Positions 1 to 11,500 of a stretch of 64,000 nucleotides of DNA are shown here, piece after piece. The stretch is from Dendrolimus kikuchii (taxonomy: Eukaryota > Arthropoda > Insecta > Lepidoptera > Lasiocampidae): assembly GCA_019925095.2 (NCBI GenBank), contig CM034415.1, forward strand, positions 5,675,001 to 5,739,000. Direction: 5' to 3'. Within the stretch, counting starts at the first letter, position 1. The number at the start of each line of letters is the position of its first letter. The position numbers and the translations under genes are program-made. A model generated the notes under the pieces. The model searched no databases. It saw only the letters and a list, made by a program, of their open reading frames with translations, and was not told the origin of the DNA.

Positions 1-15
1 CGGCTCGAAGGACCA
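1..15 (-). other. BEL/Pao primer binding site remnant at window edge
   Basis: The first 15 bases are the reverse complement of the primer binding site seen at 29040-29057 in the complete BEL element. They match the 3' end of a tRNA-Tyr including the terminal CCA. This looks like the edge of another minus-strand BEL-type element, but the rest lies outside the window and no LTR could be confirmed in the next 150 bases. Confidence 0.4.
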
Positions 16-166
16 AAAAATGTGTCGGTTTAGAATGCGGAGTTTGGAAGACGAAAAATGCACAACCACTTACCTTGTTTGCCGTGCTGTGAGAACTCTT
101 CGATTGTAGATTGTAAATCGCAGTCACTGGCACGATTTCTTGTTTGGCTAGCTAGAGGATTAGTTA

Positions 167-510
167 CATAAATACATAACTTCAGGCCACTTCCCTTGCG
201 GGGTAAGCACGAACAAAAGAGTGCCATTCAGGCTTATTCTTACACACCTCACTTGCTTCTTTGACATTCATAACTCTTGTCATGCAAGCTCGTCTGTTCT
301 TAAGGCTCCTGACATCACCTTCTGCTAGTACACGATTAATTTGATCATGGAAGGTTTGTCGTGACCTTCCACGACTTCTGCATCCATCCACTTTTGCATT
401 GTATATCTGTTTAGTCATTCTTTCATCATGCATTCTTTACACATGGCCGAACCACCGGAGCATTCCTTTCCTTACCTTCACCCCGACACTCTCTTTCAGA
501 CCAACTTTCT
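167..510 (-). mobile_element. 5'-truncated RTE-like retrotransposon 3' end with 14-bp target duplication
   Basis: On the minus strand this encodes a C-terminal retrotransposon ORF2 segment (HDERMTKQIYNAKVDGCRSRGR and onward) also found at 11755-11962, 28065-28461 and 49585-50050. The element's 3' tail, on the left, is an imperfect ATAC repeat. The 14-mer TAGAGGATTAGTTA flanks it exactly, at 153-166 and 511-524, which marks target-primed insertion. Confidence 0.8.
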
Positions 511-759
511 TAGAGGATTAGTTAATAGTATAATTAGGGAAAACACTTGAAATGGACAAATAAAAACAGGAAGGTAGATGTGGCACGTGCAGTTTAGAAA
601 GTGGCTGGCGATTCTTTAAAAAAAATATTGTATTATTACGGAACATATATATTTAAGTAAATTAAAATTTTTACTTGTGCCTGGAGCAATTCAATGTCAA
701 GAAATTGATGGTCTAGCAAATAACCTATAGAACGGTTTTAACTAAAATATTTTTTCCAG

Positions 760-2279
760 CATTCTGCAAATTGCCCAAACAACCCAGTGTGGACTACTAC
801 TGCCTGCTGACGGGTAATGTAGAAGGAAGGAGAGTCTGCAATGAGTACGAACCATCAAACACACAAGTCATACCAGAATGCAAAAAACCCAATTACTATT
901 CTCCCAACTATTTACGGCAGATGACATGCATTGACGGCAGCTGGAGCTACATGGCTATATGTGAAGCAGGTTTGGTCAAACAAGGAACTAATATCACGAT
1001 AATTGTTAAAGGCAACGTTGAGGTATATATCAACAGCATATCAATCGTAGAACCTACTGAAGCTGTTAAAACAACAACAGAATCAGAAATTAGTGAAAGC
1101 GATTGGAGAATGGGTGTTCCTGATTTTAAAAATGAATCTTATCATAGTGGTCAAACTAGTTTAACTAATATAGTTCAAGATAATTTTATCTATGGTGCTG
1201 TTCCAAGTAACACTTTTAAAACAAATTTTGTTACTAATAAAACTAAGTCTGTAAATTCGGGAACGAAGGGTAATACCACAAATGGTTTACATCCAAATAG
1301 TAAAGGTACAACAGGTTTTATACCTAGTAATATTTTATACTCATACAGTAATAGTAGTAGTAATAGTAGTGTACGCAAAGGTATTATCCCCAGTAAGGTG
1401 TTTAAAACTGGTTCCGATAGAACCTATAAAAGTATTGATGAAAATGAGATAGAAGATTTGCATAAGAATAAACCGAAGAGTATTTGGCGGTATAGTATGA
1501 TGAATTTAAGTAATAATAGATCCACTTTGAAAGGTGCTAAGCCAAGTAGAGTTTTTAATGCGAATTTAAAATGGCAGAATGGCAAAGTAAACAATTTAGG
1601 GTCTCAGTTCAGGCAATATAATGATAGTAGCCATTACGAACAAAATTCTAGTGATAAAAATAGAGATATCGTTAGTTCATTCAAAACTTACAAAAATTTT
1701 GACCCAATTACTGGAATTCCTAAAAATCATAGTACATCTCGGCCACTAAATATCGTTTATAATAAAGTTATATACAATACAAGTTCGTTTAAAACTAGTT
1801 TTTATGAACAGGGAACAGACATTCCTAATATCAAAGCTAATGTTCATACAGACATAAGTGATAATAGAAAAAGTAATCAAAGTAAATACAGTTACGAACA
1901 TAGCAGTAATGAAATAGATGATAACGAATCGAAAAGTAACAGCGACTCTAGGAATTTAGCTAAAGATAGCAAAAATAATACTTCTGCTCCATCTTTAGAT
2001 GAAAAAGGTAGTACAAATATAGACTATGCAAGTCATATTTATTTTCCTGATCAGGATAGACCCGGTAAAAGAAACACGAGTACAATAAAAACAGGTGCAG
2101 TTCATAATGCGGAAATTAAAATACACAATGGTTTTGTTGCTTTTAACAAAAATGACGATACTATCATTATAAAAGCTAATAGTTCTGACGAAATGAGAGT
2201 AAATATTTTAATTAATAATAATGCACATTCAACACAATCTGATGGAGAAATACAAGATGGTATAGATATACGAAAATAA
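760..2279 (+). CDS. Read-through exon: Cys-rich domain plus N/S-rich repetitive tail
   Basis: From the acceptor at 758-759 the frame stays open to a TAA at 2277-2279, over 500 codons in AT-rich DNA. The first 70 residues are the six-Cys domain shared with copy B (37451-37657). The remaining ~430 residues are rich in Asn, Ser, Lys and Thr with many N-x-S/T sites. A motif G-x-x-P-S-x-x-F/L recurs starting at nt 1194, 1314, 1380 and 1533; its Pro codons are CCA, CCT, CCC and CCA, so the peptide is kept while the DNA varies. No membrane segment is seen. AATAAA lies at 2546-2551. Most likely this is an alternative 3' end of gene A giving a secreted protein without a protease; less likely it is a separate gene. 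I do not recognise the tail from any family. Confidence 0.6.
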
Positions 2280-5200
2280 TTGATATATAGCTTTATTTTG
2301 TTAGTTATACCTCAGTAAACGTTGGTTTATCTAGAATTTATGACAGTAAAACGAAATTAAAAGATAAATTTGGCAATGATAGTCAGTATGAACAAGTGCA
2401 AAATAATTAAGGCCTATCTTTAACTCCTATTACGTATTCCTTTAATTTCCTTTGAAATCCATTCGTTATCTGAAAAAATAATAACTAAAAATTTTGATTT
2501 ACTTATATCATTTACAGAAATGCACATTAAGATAGAGTTGGAAACAATAAACTTTAGATTTATTTCTATTTGATATTAACAATTAAGCTCAACTAACCTA
2601 AATTATAAATAAGTACATATACAAATTAAAATTATACTATAAAATCTAGTCCCAGACCACTGTCATTTGGAAACGTGCCCAAAAGACTGGCCACATTACC
2701 TCGCTGTATCGCAACGCTAATGCATTTTCCGTGGTACAGACCAGTCTTTTGGTCACGTGAGCCATCTACCAGGCGTTTCGTCATATCTCGATAAAGTTTG
2801 TGCGCCTCAGGCCCCCATGGTCCCAGGGACTGGACCCCAAAAGTCGCAAATATGTAACAATTTCCGATGGCGGCATATTTGAGGCATTTTAGGGCCTCCT
2901 GTTGTGCAGCAACTGTACCAGCAGACATGCTTGTAGCTGAAAGATGGGACGCCGCCAGAGTATCGACGCAAGACGCATCCCATACTAAAAGGCGACCCAT
3001 CCTCCAGGGCACCAATGACATACCATCGGGTCTCCTGCCATCGTCCCGGCACAAGCCGTTCGGTTCTAGAACGGCAGCTACCCCGGCGGTGACAAGAGCC
3101 CGACGGATTATGTCATTAAGTGCTGCATGACGCGGAATTTACATAAATTATAAACTACTAGGATATGCCCGCGTCTTCGTTCACGCTTGAAATTCCCGCG
3201 CGATTACCGGGACATAAAGTATCCCATCATTTAAAAAAGAACGTATCGTTTTAGTGAAAACCAGTTCCCAGGAAAATACCCGCGTGATTCCCGGGATAAC
3301 AAATATCACACATTTCTTTATAAAAAATTTGCTATCAATCAGTGAAAAAATCATATTGAAATTCGATATTTTTTAAAATTTGCTCAATTTTAATAATTTC
3401 TAGAAAAAGTCCCGCGGAATTCCCAGGATAAAAAATAGCGCAGATTTAAGTCTAAAAAATTTCTGTCGATGAGCGAAAACCGCGTCGAAATCGGCCCAGT
3501 AGTTTTACATGAATCCTCGACAAACAGATAAGAAATCTAAAACAAAATTTCGTCGTGTTCTCAGTATCTATCATTTCGTTTATATAGTCTATTCCAGTTG
3601 TTTTTTTTAAATAGCTTAAATGCACAGACACAGCATGTTTAGAATTCTATAATATTATAGATATACACTGAAGAAAAATTATCTTAAATAATTAATACCT
3701 ATTAGTTATATGGCATTCTACTATAATCCTTTAAGACTATATTTACTCAGTTTAGATCATCGAAATTACTAGCTACGTTACCTCCCTGGATCGCCATATT
3801 AGTCCGTCGACCGCGGTAAGAGTCCATTAGACGTTTTGGGAGCTCTTTGTAGAAGTCCAGTGTCTCAGTACTAAGGTCCAAGGGCCTCAACAGCAAGCAT
3901 CACAAATAAGTAACTCTCACTGAGCATTGCATTATTGTGCCGCTTGAATGATGCAGCTGTTTCTGCCGCCAAACCGGCTGATTTAGCCGTATTTCGTAAT
4001 AGTATGCGACTATCATCTCTACGCTTGTCGCCTCCCATACCAGAAGCTTGCCACAGCAAAAACTAAAATAGGTGCATATTTCAAATGTGTTTGCCCTTTT
4101 CATTGCTGAAACTCTTTTTTAAAACTAATTTATTAGATACTGTACATTTGTGGTGGATTTTTGCGGGATTCATTATTTTACTTATAAATTATATTGATTA
4201 AAAGTGTTCAATTATTGTATTATATTGCTTATTTTTAACAAAGCCATAAATAGCACGTTAGTCCATGTTTGTTTTAAGCTCGCTTATTTAGAAATAAATT
4301 TAAAACTAGCAAATGTGAACATCCTAAAAGCATATTGACAAGATACAGGGTGGCAAAATATAGTAGAAAATAATAGGAGCGCCACTTTCGCGAAGTTGTC
4401 TAAACTCTAGCAACACCAATATAAGGTAAAGAGTAATTTCGATACTTACTAGTAATTTTTAGTACGATATCAAACATCGTGTAAGTATCAAGTTGCTTTA
4501 GTTACGACGTACGCATTTTATCAACATAGCCTATGATGTTTACTTTAATAATAATAACTATAATTTTGTAAAAAAGAGCTTTAACACCTTGTGATAGTCG
4601 ACAGAACAATTATTTCATTAAAAGAAACTAAACTAACCATTACAACCCTTGTCGGTTGTTCTTTGATAAATATCGTCGAATTATAACGAAATGGCTTTTA
4701 CTTCAAATTCCACAAGACATCCTTGGCAAACTTTAAAAACCACGGCTCACATAAAACTTAATATTGTTACATGCGTATTTAGTAACTTTTTAGCGAATTT
4801 TAGATTCTGATTAACTTTAAAATTAAAGTAACATAGCTAAGTTCCCTTTTTTATGATTCACTGGCCTTGACTACAGATAAAATAGAATATTGCCAGAAGA
4901 AAAAAAATAGTTCTCGTTCTATACGTCATGGTCAGGTTTTTATGATGTATATTTATATATGTCAGTACTTGTACTCCAGCTGCAAAAAAAGATGAGTTGG
5001 TTTATTCTCAGTTCTGTGGTTCTATAAAGCCATATTTGGCATTTATCAAACTGATTTTAGTAGTTACGTAACTATCGATGATGATACAATGAAGTCACAC
5101 ATTAGCAAGTCAATTAAAATAAAATTATTTTTTAAAATATATTTTACAACTCATTGCTTTTTAATCTATCTTTAAAATGTAGAAAATATGCATAATTTAA

Positions 5201-8200
5201 TTATGATTTATGTTTAAACTTTTGGTTACACATTAATCACGTCACGTCACTAATATTTAAGAAAAAAAAAGTGTTGACAAACGTAACGTTGTCATGTGTT
5301 ACGTTTCTAAAGAAATAAGTTAATCGAACTGTTTTCAAGAGTTTATTTTACTTTTGATGTCATAATTGTATTATAAGAGCCATTTTATTTTGCTTATTTA
5401 ATATACGTAAAATATGTTTATTGAAATGAAAACATATACAATAGTATTTTTAACAAAAATATATAGAAAGTAAAATTGATTAAATTTATTTATAAATGAA
5501 GTCGATATTTATAACAAATCGAGTTGGTAATGTATTAGGACATTACTGATTGATCCGTCATCGAGCTGTCAAAAGTAAAATAAATGCTTGTAAAGGGTGT
5601 ATGGTGTTTTTAACTTGATATATACTTTTAATACCGTTACTAAGTTAGTTTGGCAGTCTTTGTATGAAACTTCAAATGGGGCTTCTTAGAACGGCTCAAC
5701 TATAACCACCGGTACTGTTGTAGTGATATTTTATAGTTCCTATCAAATTAGCATTTCAACTTAGAAGTTTATAGAATAAAATTATACATTTACACTTAAA
5801 TATACATAAATTTTAAACTAGTACTTACATTGAAGATAAATCCACTTATATTGTACCTGTAAGTCCTTAAGACTACAAGTAGAATAGAAAGTAGAAGTAC
5901 TGACCTTAAGGCCCCTACGCACTAGGAAACCTGGCTCTGGCAGCCGGGCTGTGGATAACAACTTAGCCGTGACTATTTTGTGAATAACCGTTAATTAGCT
6001 GGCTTTTACAATAGCTAATCATCTCGGATGTAGTTTCACTAACTGCGATTACATACAAAAATATGTGCGTTCCGTTGTCTATAAAAATGTGATTCCTCAA
6101 ATGTAATTAATTAATTGTGCCATTGACTTCAGAGAGAATGACATAGACACAATTTCAAGTAATACACAACCTTATGCTTTTAGCGATCTATATGTTACAT
6201 ATGTACTTAATTATTATTCAGTGTCATATTAATGTTTATTGTTACTTTGTTAATAGGATGGAAGTGTAATTAATAAAAAATTGATTATTATTATTGTTTT
6301 ATTTCACCCGTATCCTCCATCCTATTAATATCGTACGTAATGTTAATATTAAACGGATCAAAGTTGAATCAATTGGTTGAAAGCCACAGAACTGAAAGGA
6401 TGTGACGCTATGCAATGATATTCAATGATTCAAATAGGGGCGTAGCTACCGACGTATCAGCCGTATCAATGATACGAGGGCCCCAAAATAAGTAAAAATT
6501 AATAAAATTGAAATTCAGAAAGAAAAATTCATAAAATGTTATCCACAATCTTTTAAAGATTAATAACTTTTTTTGAGAATGCTGGGCCAACAGGAACAGC
6601 TATCAGAATTGTCATTATTGTAATATTTTCTTAAGTCGTCGCGACTAGTACACATAATAAAACTACGTTTTAACAGTTTCAAGCGCGGTACATAATCTAT
6701 TTGATTTTTATTATTCCGACGTTACCGCCACTTTTCAGTGGCCGTGATCACGGAAGACAAAAATGTCAAGTGTCAATGAGTTTTATTAAAGATTTATTTA
6801 GCCTACCGCCAACTTGTTCATTTTGATTATTTTGTTTTAATTTTGTTTCTGGTTATTATTTACTCTATGGGAGAGCCTAATCTAATTTACCACCGCTTCG
6901 CAACATGTTGTGGCTTGAAGAGAAGAAGCGTCGCAAGAATCTCTACACAAAACACAAAACACGTCTACTAAATGCACTACTAAACTGTTTCTGCTATAAA
7001 AATAAAATACTTTTTCAACACACTTGCTCATAAAGTGGCTCTATGGTCACCGCAATTAGGCACAGAATGACACCCATTATCAAACTGTGAGTAAAAAACA
7101 TTATAACTCACTAGTGAGTTATAGTTTTTTTTTTTTAATTTTATTGGTTGAGTTGCTTTGTTCTTAAAAAAGATTTTATTCAAAAAAAAAAGATCGTGTT
7201 CTATAGAACAAATAAATTAATGTTCCTATTGCTTGCTCATTTCATGCAACTTCTTATTTAAATAGATAATTTTAACTCGTTCGTGTTTAATAAATAAAAC
7301 TTTCACTCATATATAACTTTTTTTTATCTACTAAATGAAATGAGTTTTTGTTGTTATTTTATTCACAAGTGTGTTTAAAAACGTCGTATGATACACGTGT
7401 GTATTGATGATTACCGTCCTCGGCTCTCTTAAGACCCTCGTCTACGGCTCGAGTCTCAATGGCGCCTCGGCGGTAATCACCAATGTTACACACTAGTACC
7501 ATAATGTACTATTATTAAGCTATGCATTCTCCTTTAACAATAACTAAAATTGCTTTGGAATCCGTGGTAGAATCACTTTCAAATCTGTAAGGTTCAATTT
7601 TGAAATAAAAGATTTTATTACGAACGAGAGCGTTCCTGAAATGCTAGCAGCACAACACGTTGGCTAGCAACACTAGAATGTTGCCAGAATTGCAGTATAG
7701 GAGGATCCAGTTGGATTGACAAACGTATAGAAAGCTGGAAAGCTTCCGTAATCTTCTCATCGATCATTCCACAGTGCTTGTAAATGAAGGTCTTCAAAGA
7801 ATATCCCCTTGCAGTAATGATCGTTTTTATTGCTGATATACATGAAATAAGGGGGCCCAAAGCGACCCTTTTGGAGAATTGCTTCTTAAAATTGATACGT
7901 GTCTAAATATTCTGATAGATATAAGACATATCATAAAGTTCTAGTTTAATTTGCCAACGTTATACGCAAGCACGCAAGCGCGAAGCTAATATTAATCTGT
8001 GTAGTGTGTGTAGCATGCACACCAGCCCGCCGTTATATGACAGCGCGGGCTCACACGTTCCCGCCGATTCTGTTGGCGCGAAAACACCATCTATCAAAAA
8101 CCGAACGACAGTTCGTGGCAGTTTGACACACGCCTTCAACGCGGGCACACGAAATTCGTGGTCGTGTACAAATTCAATTCTCGCGCGTGCTGCTTGCCAC

Positions 8201-8516
8201 CATCTAAACAAAAATCCTTCTGATTATCTCTGTAAAATAACATATAGCGTGTGTGTGTGTAGTAAAAGTGTACGATAAAAGTTATCTTTTATTTCCCGTA
8301 CACCCCTCAACGGATACAACGTAACCGACAACCATCCATACATCCCTCAGTACTTTTAATATTCATAATTAAATTTGCGGAAGCGGCCATTAGGTTCCAA
8401 GCTCACATTTTATCTGGTGGAAAATAGCAATACCAATGCTCCAATGCCCCAAAAATAAAGTGCAAACTATTAGTTTAATTAATAAAAATGTACTGCCGGC
8501 CTCTAAGATAGTATAT

Positions 8517-8559
<43 letters not shown>

Positions 8560-11500
8560 TCTATATGCACCGCTTCACAATGTGTTATCGCTGTTCAAAG
8601 GAAAAGAAGCGTAGAAACTACCCAGCAACACGTCTAGCTAAAAAAAGATTTTTTTCATCATTTATTTATATATAATCTCAGGCTTTTTTTTAAATACATA
8701 AAGTTGTATTACAATTACTTTTCAAAGAATGGAGTTGTAACAAACAAGAAAATATTGTTACCGTCGCAATAATGACATACTAAGAATTCATACTGCTACA
8801 AATCTCTATAGATTCCTTACATATTATGCAAAATATAAATGTTATTTATATTTACATTTATAGACTATCAACGAAGGAAGAAGTATTTACGGGTGTTATT
8901 AAAGCCTGCTTTCTTTTATTCGTTCTTTTGCGTCACTGTTAATAGAATATAATAGAAAAGAGTAGAATCTAATTTAACCAGTGGCAAGACAAATTCATGA
9001 ATAGTAAGGTGTAAAACCAGCTATAATTTTTTTTATTAGAACAAATCATGACAACGAGAAATTTGCAGGATTTTTTTATATGGTTGGTTGTAGGTAAACA
9101 GATAAACGGGTCCACTTATTAGTAGATAAGTGTTTACCGTTGCCTATGGACATCTGCAACAGCAAGGGAGCCGGTTACTTTGACTTTACGCCCATTCTGT
9201 TGTAGCGCTCTGGAAGTACAGCCGATAACTTTCAGGTGTCTTGGAAGTGTGGATAAACTTCCAATAACCGGTAATTGATACGATGATAGTGGCGATTTAT
9301 GTAATGTAAATGAAAGAACACTTTGGCTTGCGATTTGGTCACAGACTCAAACTTAGCGACAAGTTTAGAGACAAACGAGATGAAATGTTTGGCGGCGCGC
9401 GCAATGAGTCGTGGCATGCTTGATATATCTTAATAGTTTTCTCCCATCGCGTCACACCTACCTGTCCAAGACATACCAAGCCCATATTACTCGTAGTTCT
9501 ACGTTTCCAAAAGCTAAAATATGTAGCTATTCCAGATAGTTAAATATTTGCAGCCCTAACACCTCCCGCTGTGCTGCAATTGTGCTGGCTCTCACGCCTA
9601 TTGCTGGAACATGAGACGCAGCTAAATAAGTCCCATAGCCCCATATTGAGAGACGATAATTCGCTCTTTTCTTTTCTGTTACCTTCTCCCAATCACGTGG
9701 AGTCGGTGCAATATATCGTCCTTTATCACACCACAATCTATCCATCTCGGTTTTACTACTTTTATACTGTTGTCTACCTTATACCTTGAGTGACGAAAAC
9801 TAATAACGGATAACAGATCTTCCAGGACACCAAGATCCTACTGGGTCTCTTACGATGGTTGGGACATTCGAAATATAGGAGAGCATGACAAGTTATCTCA
9901 GAGCACCGCATGGCGTGAAATTCCATCAGAAAATGCACATTTTTTAATTTGTTGTATAGGTTCGCGTTTGACCATAATTTCATCTGGTGTTGAGTGGAGA
10001 TTTGTTCCAGAATAGAGCACACTTATCTTGAAGACACCTATTCACACGAGGCATTGACTTGAGTTGTACATAAACCTTATTTCCGGAGTGTCAGCGATGT
10101 GAGACAACATAAACAGCGATATGTATGTATTTTTCCAGAGTGTGGCAGAGTAACACCAGTGGCGACGCAACTAGTGATCGGTGGAAAGCTAGCTAAACGG
10201 GGCGAGCTACCGTGGCACGCTGGCATATACACAAAGACCACTAGGCCTTATATGCAGATATGCGGTGGATCTTTGGTATCAACGACAGTTGTAATATCAG
10301 GTACGTAAAAAAAGTTCGTAGTTTCTAAGATTTTAGTTCCTTCATAACCGGCAGCATGTTGGTAACCCTTCTGCTGTGGTAAATGTTCGTAGGCAACTAC
10401 CAGTCTTTATGAAGACCTTCATACTTTTATAATTAATTATAATTATTAACAGAGAACCAATTACAGGTTCTTGCTAATAACATGTTGACTAAGTAACATG
10501 CACGCATCAGTATACGGTAAAACTATGTAGTAATTGAAGAAAATAGGACTTAGACATTGCTTGGATTCTAATGCACTGATGCCAAATGACTCAATATCAT
10601 GCAGTTTGCTTATATTATTTAAATAACTGCTTGTTCGCATTGGAGATTAACTTTTTCAATAGTTAGTAGAACTTAAGGATAGATAAATTACTTGGAAAAT
10701 TCAATAGTACAGACTTTGTCCGAATGGAATTTTAGGAGGAGAGGAAGACAATCAATCAGAAGAAATAAATGTTAATAGAAGTAATCAAGATAAATATTCA
10801 GCTGTGACATATAAACACATAAGGCGACCATAAAAGATCCTCTAGCTTCTTTGTGCATTTATGGATAGGAAATGAAGAATGCTTATGTTTGGTCTATTGC
10901 TAGCCTAGTGGGCTGTATGTATAGGTAGGCTCCTTGCTTGTCGGTATTCGTGTGTCCCTAGCAACCTGTATAACGGAACAAAAAGAACGACTCACCAAAT
11001 CTGCGCTGTCGAGGGTCCTTTGCCGGCCGGCCTGGTCTCACACCATAAAGGACACGCACACGTCACGTTTATCACCTGTCCTTGTTCTATCTGTGCAGGA
11101 ACGGAGAAAGAATATAACGTCCTGCGGCCGGGCGGCCTGTCGTAAGACGCGACAAAAACAACCCACAGCCAGGTAGTAGGGCATTTGTCCGACTGGATGG
11201 CTACCACCCCTGGTCTAAAGCATGTCGCCATAACAACCTTGAGTTGTGTTCCGGAATTAGTGACCAGGTTCCAGTCTCCCTTAAGAGAGCAGCAGCGCAT
11301 TTGTAGCACCTTTGGTGTTGCAAATGTCTATAGGCGATGGTAACCGCTTTCCATCAAGTGGACCGTCTGCCTGTCTGCTGAACTCCTGCAATAAAAAAAA
11401 ACACCGTAGTTGGCCGCCGAAATTATGTACTGCCACCATAATTATACACACGTCTGGTTACATGTCTTATTATCTCCGCCGGAATGAGATGTACGTCTTT

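Larger units (their letters stand above)
4104..6627. other. AT-rich intron of gene A
   Basis: No coding exon seen. It holds a block at 5010-5305 repeated at 63365-63670 and a small inverted repeat at 6250-6328; the rest is featureless AT-rich sequence. Confidence 0.4.

Noticed and set aside
1..15. Possible tRNA-Tyr gene end
   Set aside because: The CCA is encoded and directly follows the acceptor sequence, which is expected for a retroelement primer site in reverse, not for a eukaryotic tRNA gene; no cloverleaf is seen.
7618..7860. Minus-strand 80-codon ORF (MGPLISCISAIKTIITARG)
   Set aside because: No recognisable homology, splice context or repeat partner in the window; could be transposon debris but cannot be supported.
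8436..8675. 79-codon ORF including a run of His-Thr
   Set aside because: Spans the CA microsatellite and a retrotransposon 3' tail.
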